Shown here in pieces: positions 42,801 to 50,636 of a stretch of DNA of 63,402 nt (within the stretch, counting starts at the first letter, position 1; each line of letters begins with the position of its first letter). Source of the stretch: Cytophagales bacterium (GTDB lineage: Bacteria > Bacteroidota > Bacteroidia > Cytophagales > 172606-1); NCBI GenBank assembly GCA_030446715.1, contig JAUJMU010000011.1, positions 1 to 63,402 of the forward strand, given 5' to 3'. The notes under the pieces are model-generated. The model did not search any database and was not told the origin of the DNA. It saw only the letters and a list, made by a program, of their open reading frames with translations. Position numbers and translations under genes: made by a program.

Positions 42801-43034
42801 GGCAAGTGTTTTTACTGAATCCCTGACGGAAGTCAGTTTGGCCTCGCTTTTCTCCTCGGAACCATATCCAGCAAAGGCGTCATATAACTCAACGTACTCG
42901 TTTACAGAGTCTTGGTCGAGTTCCTGCCGAAAGAACCGGATAACAAAGGCACGTTCATTTTCAGTGACACCGCCGTCCTGTTTGGTGATAATGGCAAACA
43001 GTTGGGTCAGTGCCTTGAGTATTTCTTCACTCAT
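39873..43034 (-). CDS. TerB-like/ABCG-type half-transporter fusion (ATPase plus permease)
   Basis: 1,053 residues. Residues 1-140 form an all-helical TerB-like domain (ITKQDGGVTENERAFV, ELVRSDGNFSSQR). A linker region near 150-240 may be FHA-like. The nucleotide-binding domain has Walker A GGSGAGKTT, signature SGGQRKRLN and Walker B VLFVDEPTSG. A CxxC pair (CHTCGN) follows, then an ABC2-type membrane domain with about six helices (LVSVLVALFMGLTVSAEEII) and a C-terminal helix pair. NBD-before-TMD order is ABCG. Such proteins export lipids or small molecules. A TerB sensor fused to a transporter is unusual. It sits 120 bp after the SiaC-like gene. Confidence 0.9.
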   Translation of the reverse strand: MSEEILKALTQLFAIITKQDGGVTENERAFVIRFFRQELDQDSVNEYVELYDAFAGYGSEEKSEAKLTSVRDSVKTLAICKKINKTLTQKQKVIVMIRLLELVRSDGNFSSQRMSIIDTVSEVFNIGQEEYHLIESFVLKARSGEMTASPSFLVVDGIAQKVQSGEKRHLCLENLNDEILFMHVSSVDMYFVKYNGHEDLLLNGLIINPHQVYLFSNGSTIKMPKSSPLYYSDVIGLFIDDAKSVKLSFQARNIEFRFPNGALGLRDINLAEGSGRLIGIMGGSGAGKTTLLNVLAGIEKPSRGEVLINGMNLHTQTDEIQGVIGYVAQDDLLIEELTVYENLYYNAKLCFKDMAEEQLAKTVTAVLASLGLEHIKHIKVGNVLNKKISGGQRKRLNIALELIREPAVLFVDEPTSGLSSRDSENVIDLLKELSLKGKLIFVVIHQPSSDIYKMFDKLLLLDTGGYPIYNGNPVEAVVYFKKATNQVDSERGQCHTCGNVNPEQIFNIIEAKVVDEYGRFTNKRKVTPTQWNEKFLQYFKSEDVEPVKEAPPKALSLPSRIRQAAIFTARDFLSKISNTQYMLINLLQGPLLAVLLAFVVRYQNDPVTGEYSYRYNENIPAFILVSVLVALFMGLTVSAEEIIRDRKIQKRESFLNLSRTSYLSSKLIILFTLSAIQTLTFVVIGNWILEIQGMTLAYWFVLFTCSCFANVLGLNISASFSSVVAVYITIPLILIPQMILSGVMFSFDKLNNVISTKGEVPIIADGIATRWGFEALAVHQFRNNRYQVPYYNYEKRQSEAYYKHTYLIPALLERLEFTANNYQSNDDSVKGVVATNLAMIKHAIEQEPVREGLEIKPEELASHSTFSKQMAGTVRKYLEGLKEHYISEFNTVDNQKEQMIAFFENDPSLNYNLTAYKNRYYNESLADFVKNTSTKSRIIEYDGRLLQQIDPVFKDADVTGLLNYRTHFLAPRKSFAGLLVDTYWFNLIVVWLMSALLYVTLYFEAFKNFFVFIGKASGRIPRPDFTSLRQRINIKPINWRITIPARKSKVVSG

Positions 43035-43154
43035 GGCTCGTAAGACTTGCCGCCGGGGCGGTTTTTTCCAGTAGGATCAGGTAATGCACTGCCCGCACAG
43101 AGTTTGGATCTCTGCGGGACGGTAATCAACGGGCTGTCAAAGCAGCCGGATCAG

Positions 43155-43517
43155 TTAGTAGGTCTTGAATTCGAAAGGAACTTCTACCAGTTCCGAAAAT
43201 TCACTGCCAGCCTCTTCCATGTCTTCGTCATCCTCATGATAGTACCAGGCAACGCTGGTGCCTGAAATAGATTCCAACTTACTCAGAATATCCAGTATAA
43301 GCTTGGAGGAAGCGGTGTTAAAGTATTCAAGTTTGAATACGAACTGCGTCTTGGCATTCGGGGAAGCAGAGTAGCGCCCCAGCCAGTCAAGCACAGGGCG
43401 GTAAAATTCAGCAGTATCTTCGGGCAGAGAACGTCCGGATATTTCAAAAATTCCGTTTGTGCGATCCAATATAATTTTCGGGGTGTCTTCGGCACCTTCC
43501 AGATTGATAATTTCCAT
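43155..43517 (-). CDS. SiaC-family regulatory phosphoprotein (DUF1987)
   Basis: 120 residues. The whole protein matches the SiaC/DUF1987 family: TPKIILDRTNGIFEISGRSLPEDT and the loop FKLEYFNTASSKLILDIL. Thr68 in EYFNT aligns with the Thr68 phosphorylated by SiaB in Pseudomonas aeruginosa SiaC. In that system unphosphorylated SiaC binds and activates a diguanylate cyclase. No such cyclase is in this window, so its output here is open. It lies 24 bp after the SiaB-like gene. Confidence 0.9.
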   Translation of the reverse strand: MEIINLEGAEDTPKIILDRTNGIFEISGRSLPEDTAEFYRPVLDWLGRYSASPNAKTQFVFKLEYFNTASSKLILDILSKLESISGTSVAWYYHEDDEDMEEAGSEFSELVEVPFEFKTY

Positions 43518-43541
43518 GGGTAATAAGGCAATTAGGATTGA

Positions 43542-44132
43542 TTACTCGTTATTTGATCCGCGTGAAATGGTGGTTTTCAGGGAGAAGAAAGAGATTTTGT
43601 CGTTCACCGGGTGAAAATCGTATTCCAGTTTCTGACCTGATTTACGGGCCATATCCACAAAGCCGAGACCTGCACCACCTTTATCCGACAGATCATTGCC
43701 CCGGGTAATAATCTCCTTGTAAAGGGTCTTCAGGCCATCCTTGTCAAGGCTGTTGATGTGGGCCAGCTTCTCGCTCAGCATCTCTACCTTGTCATTGGCA
43801 ATCGGATTACCGGAAGTAATAATGTATTCATTATTGTGCTTACCGATCATGAATATGGCTGCGTTCCGTGCCTCCGGTACGGGTATTTCATCGGCGTGCT
43901 TGCAGATGTTCTGAAGGCATTCCACCATCACGTTGAATACTTTCCGCTTGATACTGGATTCCTCACCAACCGAATCCATGTTGCGTTCGGCCATGGATAA
44001 TACTGACTTGGTAATTTCCTGCGTAAACTCCCCTTCATACACCAGAATGAGGTTCTTCTGGAGCATAATGGAATGCAGGTCATAAACATACTTCATATGG
44101 GGATTTGGTTTAATCATTGTTATCATGAGCAA
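43542..44132 (-). CDS. SiaB-family protein kinase
   Basis: 196 residues. A GHKL-like kinase fold of the SiaB type: VFNVMVECLQNICKHAD (N-box-like) and RGNDLSDKGGAGLGFVDMAR (G-box-like). SiaB phosphorylates SiaC in Pseudomonas. It follows the PP2C gene by 21 bp. The start at 44132 is the frame opening; the ATG at 44117 (MIKPNPHMKYV) is an alternative. Confidence 0.88.
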   Translation of the reverse strand: MLMITMIKPNPHMKYVYDLHSIMLQKNLILVYEGEFTQEITKSVLSMAERNMDSVGEESSIKRKVFNVMVECLQNICKHADEIPVPEARNAAIFMIGKHNNEYIITSGNPIANDKVEMLSEKLAHINSLDKDGLKTLYKEIITRGNDLSDKGGAGLGFVDMARKSGQKLEYDFHPVNDKISFFSLKTTISRGSNNE

Positions 44133-44153
44133 AGGCTTTAGCAGAATGGTGCA

Positions 44154-47100
44154 TTAAAATTTGATTCCGATCATCAGAACATCATCAGTTTGTTTGGTAT
44201 CCCCCCTCCAGGCTTCGAACTCAGTGTCGAATACCACATGGATCTGATCCATATTCTTGTGGTGGTTGCCGGTGATAATGTCCCTGATGCGCTTGGGCGA
44301 GAACTTACGGTTTTCAGACCCGCCAAACTGGTCGGGGAAGCCGTCTGAGCAGAAGTAAGCTGCGTCGCCTTTGCTGATATCAATCCGGGTAGTGGTGAAA
44401 TTGGTACGGCCCTTATACTGTCCGCCCCCGATGGGGAACTTGTCGCCTTTGATTTCGAGCAGTTCGCCGTTTTGCATAAAATAAAGCGGGCGGTGTGCTC
44501 CGGCGTAGCAAAGAGTGTTTTCCTTAAGATTGATCTTGCAGAGGGCAATGTCCATACCGTCGCGGGTTGAGTTGTCGGAGTTGTCTTGCCGCAGCGTATG
44601 GGTTACACCATAATCAAGCTGGTCCAGAATTTCGCCCGGTGTAAGGCCTTCCTTGCTGCCCACAATATTGTTGAGCAGGAAATAGCCGATCAGCGAGATC
44701 AGGGCACCGGGTACACCGTGGCCGGTACAGTCTACGGCGGCAATGTACAGGTCGTCGCCTTTCTGCATAAACCACGGGAAATCACCACTTACCACATCGC
44801 GGGGCTTGTACAGGATGAAAGCATCCGGGAACACCTGCCTGATGATCTCATTATCAGGCAGAATGGCTACCTGAATCCGCTTGGCGTAGTTGATACTTTC
44901 GGTGATTTTCCGGTTCTTGCTCTGGATTTCCAGTTCAGCCGTTTTCCGCTCCGTGATGTCGTGCGACACAAACAGCACTGATTCCACCAGACTCTGATCG
45001 TTATACTCCGGAATCGCATTTACCTGCATGACCCGGTTACCGGCTGCCGACGGGAAATCCATTTCGGCCGAAACTTTCTCCTGACTGGTCAGTACGGTTT
45101 GCAGAATGTTTTTCCAGTTCTGCACCACGGTAGGCTCCAGCGTGAGTTCATCCAGTTGCTTCTGGAAAAAGGCTTCTTTTTGCTGGCCGGAATAAGCTTC
45201 AATGATCGGATTGATGTAGAATACCTGCCCTTCCTTGTTGAAGCGGGTAATAAGATCGGGTGAATTTTCGGAGAGTGCCTGCATCTGACCCCGCATCCGC
45301 GATTCTTTCTCCGCTTTCCTTCGCTCTGTGATGTCGCGGGAATTGACCACAATGCCATTGATGGCGGGGTCAGTGAGCCGGTTAGTACCCGTAGCCTCCA
45401 GCCAGACTCGTTCTCCGTTCTGACAATTGTAACTGAACTGAATTGTTACGGACCGGTCAGGGTGCTGCACCAGGTCTTCAAACATCCGGTTCACTGATTC
45501 CACGCCCAGCGGGTGAACATTGACAATATCGTTGAGCCCGATCATCTCCTCAGGCGAATAGCCCAGAATGCGTTTGAGAGATGGACTGACGAACCGGATC
45601 GTGCGGCTTGAATCATAGATGGTGATGATCTCCGAGGCGTTTTCGAGCAGTACCTCCATCCGTTTCTGGGCGTGGTTTACCTGCTCGATCTGCTGCTCAA
45701 GCGCCTGATTGGTGCGCTTCAGTTCTTCCTGCGTAGCCTGCATTTCTTCGGCATTCTGCCGGAGCACTTCCTGCTGAATCTGCAGCTCCTCACTCTGCCG
45801 CTGCGACTGCTCGAGCAGTTTGCGGGTCGTTTCGTTTACTTTGATGTTAAATACCGTGCGGGCGATGATTTCGCTGACTTCGTTGATGAAGCGCACGTTC
45901 CGCGGGCTGAACTTTTCGAAGCCGGCAAATTCCATTACCCCGAATACCTGCTTCTCACTGCCCACTACTGTGATCAGCGGGACCACCAGTATGCACCTGG
46001 GACGGCGATCACCCAGCAGGCCCGAAGTGATGGTTACATAATTGTTGGGTATCTCGGTACGGAGCAGGGTATCCTGTTCAATAGCTGCCTGGCCTACCAG
46101 CCCTTCCGCAAAACGGAAGCGGGCCTGCAGGTACTTTTTCTTGTGGTAAGCGTAGCTGGCCGTCATTTCAATGACCGGCTGACTACCTTCCTCTTCATTC
46201 ACTACGTAAAATGCGCCCTGAATCGCACCTATTTTATTGGTGAGGTAAGCGACTACGCGGTCTCCCAGTTCAGCCAGATTGTCGGTAGAGCGGAGAATGT
46301 CACCAATTTCGGCAACCCCCGTTACGATCCAGTTCTGTTCGTCGTCCCGTTTGGCAGCGGCCTGGATGCTGTCGCGCATGTTGAGCAGCGCCAGACCCAG
46401 CGTATCTTTATTACTGATGGGCTTGAAGTTGGCATCAAATTTCCCTTCCCCGATTTTATGGGCAAAGTCCGCCGTTCTCTTCAGACCCTCCACCAAGTGA
46501 TTGACAGTGTCAGTCATTTCGCCCACTTCATCCTCAGACCGCTTCCGGATCTTTGCCGGTAAAACTCCCTCTTCCAGCAGCTTCATATTCTCTTTCAGGG
46601 CCAGCATGGGGCTGGTCAGGAGACGGGAGAAAATCAGTCCGACGATCAGGGCTACGGCCACGGTAAGCAGGCCCACGAAAACAAATCTGTTTCTGAACCG
46701 GGCAATGGAAGACATCGCTTCTGTGGCATCCATTTTTACCGCAATGCTCCAGGGCAGAAAAGATACCGGCCGCCACGCAACGAAAGTTGGAAAGCCGCGG
46801 TAATCCGTCACTTGGCTGTATCCCTTTTTGCCGTTCAGCGCCAGGCGGCCCATTTCACCCGTAAACCGGGCGACCTTTGCCTCACTTGCCTTATGACGCA
46901 CAATGCTGAGGCAGGTAACCGCGTCGTCCTTCCCGGCAAACAGCATGGCCTCACCGGAGTAGCCTAAGCCGGCAGTAGCCTGCAACCCGGCCAATACCGG
47001 CTTCAGATCAATCTCTCCTACCAGAAACCCGGTAACCGACCCTTGCACGGCAGTAGCTGCCAGCAAGGTCTGCCGGCCGTTACGGACTGCCACCTGGCCA

Positions 47101-47588
47101 AACAGCAGATCTTTACCGGATCTGCGGAGTTCGGCCAGCAAGTCGGTGGCTTCTTTTTCCATGGCAGATCCAACCTGAATGCTTTCACTTCTTTCCGAAG
47201 CCCTGTAAAAAACTTTCCCGCTGGCGTCAGCCAGGTAGAGATTCTGAAGCTTGTAAGCCTGGCTAAGCGGAACCAGTAGTGGATCAACTTTGTCTTTAGC
47301 GGACTCGTACACCGGATGGCTTTCCGGGTTGCCATTCAGTGCTTCCATGTTTTCACGGAGCGCCGGCAGTTTCTGGGCAAAAAGCAACCCGGCCTGCACC
47401 TGTCCAAAAAAAGATTCTATTTCCTGAATCTTCAGGTCGGTGATCGTCGCCAGATTTTCCTGTGTCTTTTCTTCAGCCGTACGTTTGCCCAGATCAGAAG
47501 CTACAAATCCGATCAGCAGCACCGAAACAAGGACGATGCTTATTACCAGTGAAGTGATTTTGCCGCCAATCGTAAATTTTTTTACCAT
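44154..47588 (-). CDS. Giant membrane PP2C phosphatase with HAMP, GAF and PAS domains (SiaA-like)
   Basis: 1,144 residues. Order: TM1 (SLVISIVLVSVLLIGFVA), an extracytoplasmic Cache-like sensor to about 290, TM2 (FVFVGLLTVAVALIVGLIF), HAMP, GAF (about 430-590), coiled coil, two PAS domains, and a C-terminal SpoIIE/PP2C phosphatase. All metal-binding Asp are present: SGDFPWF, DCTGHGVPGAL, FCSDGFPDQFGG and TDDVLMIG. In the Sia pathway the SiaA phosphatase removes phosphate from SiaC. Here the domain set is much larger than that of SiaA, so it can integrate several signals. Start at 47588 (MVKKFTIGGKITS). Confidence 0.92.
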   Translation of the reverse strand: MVKKFTIGGKITSLVISIVLVSVLLIGFVASDLGKRTAEEKTQENLATITDLKIQEIESFFGQVQAGLLFAQKLPALRENMEALNGNPESHPVYESAKDKVDPLLVPLSQAYKLQNLYLADASGKVFYRASERSESIQVGSAMEKEATDLLAELRRSGKDLLFGQVAVRNGRQTLLAATAVQGSVTGFLVGEIDLKPVLAGLQATAGLGYSGEAMLFAGKDDAVTCLSIVRHKASEAKVARFTGEMGRLALNGKKGYSQVTDYRGFPTFVAWRPVSFLPWSIAVKMDATEAMSSIARFRNRFVFVGLLTVAVALIVGLIFSRLLTSPMLALKENMKLLEEGVLPAKIRKRSEDEVGEMTDTVNHLVEGLKRTADFAHKIGEGKFDANFKPISNKDTLGLALLNMRDSIQAAAKRDDEQNWIVTGVAEIGDILRSTDNLAELGDRVVAYLTNKIGAIQGAFYVVNEEEGSQPVIEMTASYAYHKKKYLQARFRFAEGLVGQAAIEQDTLLRTEIPNNYVTITSGLLGDRRPRCILVVPLITVVGSEKQVFGVMEFAGFEKFSPRNVRFINEVSEIIARTVFNIKVNETTRKLLEQSQRQSEELQIQQEVLRQNAEEMQATQEELKRTNQALEQQIEQVNHAQKRMEVLLENASEIITIYDSSRTIRFVSPSLKRILGYSPEEMIGLNDIVNVHPLGVESVNRMFEDLVQHPDRSVTIQFSYNCQNGERVWLEATGTNRLTDPAINGIVVNSRDITERRKAEKESRMRGQMQALSENSPDLITRFNKEGQVFYINPIIEAYSGQQKEAFFQKQLDELTLEPTVVQNWKNILQTVLTSQEKVSAEMDFPSAAGNRVMQVNAIPEYNDQSLVESVLFVSHDITERKTAELEIQSKNRKITESINYAKRIQVAILPDNEIIRQVFPDAFILYKPRDVVSGDFPWFMQKGDDLYIAAVDCTGHGVPGALISLIGYFLLNNIVGSKEGLTPGEILDQLDYGVTHTLRQDNSDNSTRDGMDIALCKINLKENTLCYAGAHRPLYFMQNGELLEIKGDKFPIGGGQYKGRTNFTTTRIDISKGDAAYFCSDGFPDQFGGSENRKFSPKRIRDIITGNHHKNMDQIHVVFDTEFEAWRGDTKQTDDVLMIGIKF

Positions 47589-47655
47589 AAGTTTTACCTT
47601 TTTATACTCACCGGGTGAGTTAACCAGCACACATTAGGTTTGAAATCCAAAGTCA

Positions 47656-48483
47656 TTATTCCTGCCACACCGCAGCTTCTTTCTCAGCCTGTTCGTGCAG
47701 CCGCTCTCCCAACAACCCGGCAACGGCTTGCAGATAGCTCTGATCCGCTTGGCTGAATTCCCGGAAGGAGGCTACTTCCAGCACCCCGGCAACCTGGTCA
47801 TTGAACCAGACCGGCACAATGAACAAGGCATTCGGGGAGGCATTGCCCAGTCCGGAAAGAACCGTGATGTAACCTTCCGGTACGTTCCGGATATTGACAG
47901 ATTTGCCTTCTTTAGCCACCTGCCCTGCCAGTCCTTCTCCGAATTCATACATCACCGTACGGCTCTCAGGCAGGCTGAGGGCATAGCCGGTCAGCAGCCT
48001 GATGGCGCGTTTTGAGTCGATTGAAGTAGCAGCATAAATGGCTGCCTGACAGGCTTCAAGTTCATCACAAACCACACTCAAAACCTTTTCATAGAAGAGG
48101 TTGGGCTTTGGAAAGCTATCACCGAGCAACGTCTCCACCGGCTGGACGCGTACCTGGTAGTCCTGCACCTGCTGGTCGGGCTGACTGGTGACGGCGGAAT
48201 GCCGGATTTGTTCGGTTTCCTGCTGGTGCATAGAGGGACCAGTCAGTTGCTGCTGATATACCAGCAGCAGGATCGCAATCAAACCGACCGCGATTTCGAG
48301 TCCGGTTATAATGGCCGTCTCATTCACGGCTTGCCGGATTTGCTGCACCTGATCCGGATCAGAAATATGCAGGCCTGACGCGACCCGGTCTGAAGTGGTG
48401 TATTGAAAACAGGCTACGGCAATCATTCCTGTGATGAATAGGATAATGCAGGCAATGCTTGTTTTCTGGTACAATGACTTCAT
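47656..48483 (-). CDS. Membrane protein with cytoplasmic GAF domain
   Basis: 275 residues: two N-terminal transmembrane helices (TSIACIILFITGMIAVACF and TAIITGLEIAVGLIAILLL) with a short loop between them, then a linker, then a GAF domain at about 115-265 (EFGEGLAGQVAKEGKSVNIRN, FIVPVWFNDQVAGVLEVASF). The same GAF pattern is in the neighbouring PP2C protein, so both may read a common signal. No output domain, so it must act by binding a partner. It is placed 67 bp before the PP2C start. Confidence 0.82.
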   Translation of the reverse strand: MKSLYQKTSIACIILFITGMIAVACFQYTTSDRVASGLHISDPDQVQQIRQAVNETAIITGLEIAVGLIAILLLVYQQQLTGPSMHQQETEQIRHSAVTSQPDQQVQDYQVRVQPVETLLGDSFPKPNLFYEKVLSVVCDELEACQAAIYAATSIDSKRAIRLLTGYALSLPESRTVMYEFGEGLAGQVAKEGKSVNIRNVPEGYITVLSGLGNASPNALFIVPVWFNDQVAGVLEVASFREFSQADQSYLQAVAGLLGERLHEQAEKEAAVWQE

Positions 48484-48549
48484 AAAATCTTCCTTCCGTT
48501 TTTTGTAGGTTTACTCATCGATCTGTTCAGGAATCGGTCTTACTTTTTC

Positions 48550-49146
48550 TCAGATCTTGATTTTCTTATGCAACTCCAGTAACAACTCCAGTATCTGCTG
48601 CGCACTCAGCACGTGGTCAATGTGCGTAACTTTCATCGCTGCCGCCGGCATGGTATCAATCATGCATTCAGACGGGTCCTGCACGATGGTGAGTCCGCCG
48701 CGGTCTTTGATGCGTTTCATGCCCAGCGCACCATCGCGGTTGGCTCCCGACAGCAGAATGCCGATCAGTTTATTCTTATAGACATAAGAGGCCGTTTCCA
48801 GCGTAATGTCAATGGAGGGCCGCGAATTATTTACCATTTCTTCCGTTGAGAGCGAAAAGGCATTGCCCAATTCTATGCACAGGTGATAATTGGAAGGAGC
48901 CAGGTAAATTTTCCCTTTCTTGATGCCATCCTTGTCACTGGGTTCCTCAATGGTGATACTGCTCTTGATGTTCAGGGCCTCCACAAAGCCGTGCCGGACG
49001 TGCTTGAGCCGGTGCAGGCACATGATCACCGGCAGATCAAAATCCGACGGCAGCCCGTTCAGGATCTTATTGATCACCTGAAAGCTACCGGCTGATCCTC
49101 CGATCACAATTGCCTTATATTGGTTATGTAAGTTGAATTTACTCAT
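48550..49146 (-). CDS. CheB-type protein-glutamate methylesterase, no receiver domain
   Basis: 198 residues covering only the CheB catalytic domain: the catalytic Ser in IGGSAGSFQ, His in CLHRLKHVRHGF, and Asp in LLSGANRDGALGMKRI. The receiver domain of chemotaxis CheB is absent, so phosphorylation by CheA cannot regulate it. In chemotaxis CheB removes methyl groups from receptors. No methyl-accepting receptor, CheA or CheW is nearby; the substrate could be the coiled-coil of the PP2C protein, an inference. It lies 40 bp after the CheR gene. Confidence 0.9.
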   Translation of the reverse strand: MSKFNLHNQYKAIVIGGSAGSFQVINKILNGLPSDFDLPVIMCLHRLKHVRHGFVEALNIKSSITIEEPSDKDGIKKGKIYLAPSNYHLCIELGNAFSLSTEEMVNNSRPSIDITLETASYVYKNKLIGILLSGANRDGALGMKRIKDRGGLTIVQDPSECMIDTMPAAAMKVTHIDHVLSAQQILELLLELHKKIKI

Positions 49147-49186
49147 TCCAATAGCTGCCTTACCCCTGAAGGAGCGGCTTCAAAGG

Positions 49187-50011
49187 TTAGTCTTTTACCT
49201 TTTTGTAAATCTTTTCCTCGTTGTTGACTACGATGAATTTGTTGGCGATTTCACACCAGATCAGTGATTCCTTGGAGCCCACTACCAGATACCCATACTT
49301 GAACAAACTTTCATGAAACAGCTTCAGCACGTTGTTTTGCAGCGTCTGATTGAAGTAGATCATCACGTTGCGGCACAGGACGAGGTCAAACTTTGAGAAG
49401 GCGGCTCCGCTCACCAGATTATGTTCCCGGAAGGAAACATGCTCAATGAGCGATTTGTCCATCAGCACCTTCCCCTGCTCTTCACGGTAGTATTTATCAA
49501 GTGAGGCCTGCCCCTGAAAACGCACATAGTTCTTCTGGTTCAGCTCCATATTTTTGAGCGGATACACTCCTGATTTAGCCCTCTGGATTATATCGGCATC
49601 CAGATCAGTAGCGATGATCTTGCATTTATTCAGAATGCCCATTTCACGGAGCAGGATTGCCATGGAGAAAACTTCTTCTCCGGACGAGCAGCCAGCGTGC
49701 CAGATGCTGATGCTCTGGGTATTGAGTAGTATATTAGGCAATACGTGGTCCCGGAGTTCGCGCCAGAAAGAGGGGTCCCGGAACATCTCCGTCACGTTTA
49801 CAGTCACTTCTGAAACAAATTCCTTTACAAAGCGGGGTTCATCCTGAAGCCGCTTGAGGAGCGCATCCACACTCGAAAATTTATAAAGTTCGAGTACCCG
49901 CTGGATTCTTCTCCGAAAGGAAGACATCGCGTAATTGGAAAAGTCGTAGTTGTACTTCTCTCTGATTACCTCCGTTAGCCTCCTGAGATCGGCTATCTCA
50001 ACTTCATTCAT
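49187..50011 (-). CDS. CheR-type protein-glutamate methyltransferase
   Basis: 274 residues with the CheR N-terminal helices and the SAM domain: NVTEMFRDPSFWREL, ISIWHAGCSSGEEVFSMAIL, IIATDLDADIIQRAKSGVYP and FDLVLCRNVMIYF. The enzyme methylates glutamates of receptor coiled-coils. It is the first gene of a nine-gene minus-strand run. Start at 50011 (MNEVEIADLRRL) is preferred; an in-frame ATG 36 bp upstream exists. Pairs of orphan CheR and CheB next to PP2C/GAF proteins are an adaptation-like module outside chemotaxis. Confidence 0.93.
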   Translation of the reverse strand: MNEVEIADLRRLTEVIREKYNYDFSNYAMSSFRRRIQRVLELYKFSSVDALLKRLQDEPRFVKEFVSEVTVNVTEMFRDPSFWRELRDHVLPNILLNTQSISIWHAGCSSGEEVFSMAILLREMGILNKCKIIATDLDADIIQRAKSGVYPLKNMELNQKNYVRFQGQASLDKYYREEQGKVLMDKSLIEHVSFREHNLVSGAAFSKFDLVLCRNVMIYFNQTLQNNVLKLFHESLFKYGYLVVGSKESLIWCEIANKFIVVNNEEKIYKKVKD

Positions 50012-50636
50012 AATAAAAGTGGGTAGTGAATTACCTTCTGGGTGCATATCCTACGGGTGAGGCAGTAGTAATGGTCAGGTCACTGAAGAATAGCTTTTGT
50101 GTAACCCGGGAAAGCGAAAATAATGTAATTGTGGATCGGTGCGGGAGTGTGTGTAGTTACTACAGGGGTGCAAACTGTAATTTATAGGAGTTATTTATCT
50201 GAATATAGCAGTAAAGCTGATAAATCAGTAAATATTTCTATAAAGTAACACAGGGTGCTATATAAGCTGATTGTAAGACCGGAATTTGTTCTGGCAGGCA
50301 GGCCTTATGGCAGATAAACACCTGTCAGGGTTCAATCAAGCAGCTTTTAACTTTGCCTCCCGTCCGGTTGGGGTCCTAAACTGCATTACGGCACCGGTGC
50401 AGCCGGCACAGTCCTTCAGTCCGCGCACCAGGCAAGCCCCCGGTCAGTCAGGTAACCACCCTCGCTTTAAACGCTTTAAACGTTCCTTTCGGCAAGGTAA
50501 TGTATGTTGTAAAATAGTCCCGGTTGTGAAGCAGCCCGACCCTTTTTTATTTACTGATGCCGTGCCAGTACGGCTGTAGCCGGGAATCCGGAATGGCAAA
50601 AAGGCAATTGTGAGCGTTAAGGCGTAAATTGCCTTA
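50012..50636. other. Gene-free divergent intergenic region
   Basis: 625 bp between the cheR and asnB-like genes. No credible gene. It contains a tandem duplication cgctttaaa x2 (50463-50480) and a hairpin just before the asnB start. Promoters for both divergent operons should be here, but I see no good TANNTTTG match. Confidence 0.5.
50601..50635 (+). promoter_or_regulatory. Hairpin directly before the asnB-like start codon
   Basis: AAGGCAATT at 50601-50609 pairs with AATTGCCTT at 50627-50635; the ATG begins at 50637. The stem would lie in the ribosome entry region and could affect translation. Confidence 0.45.
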
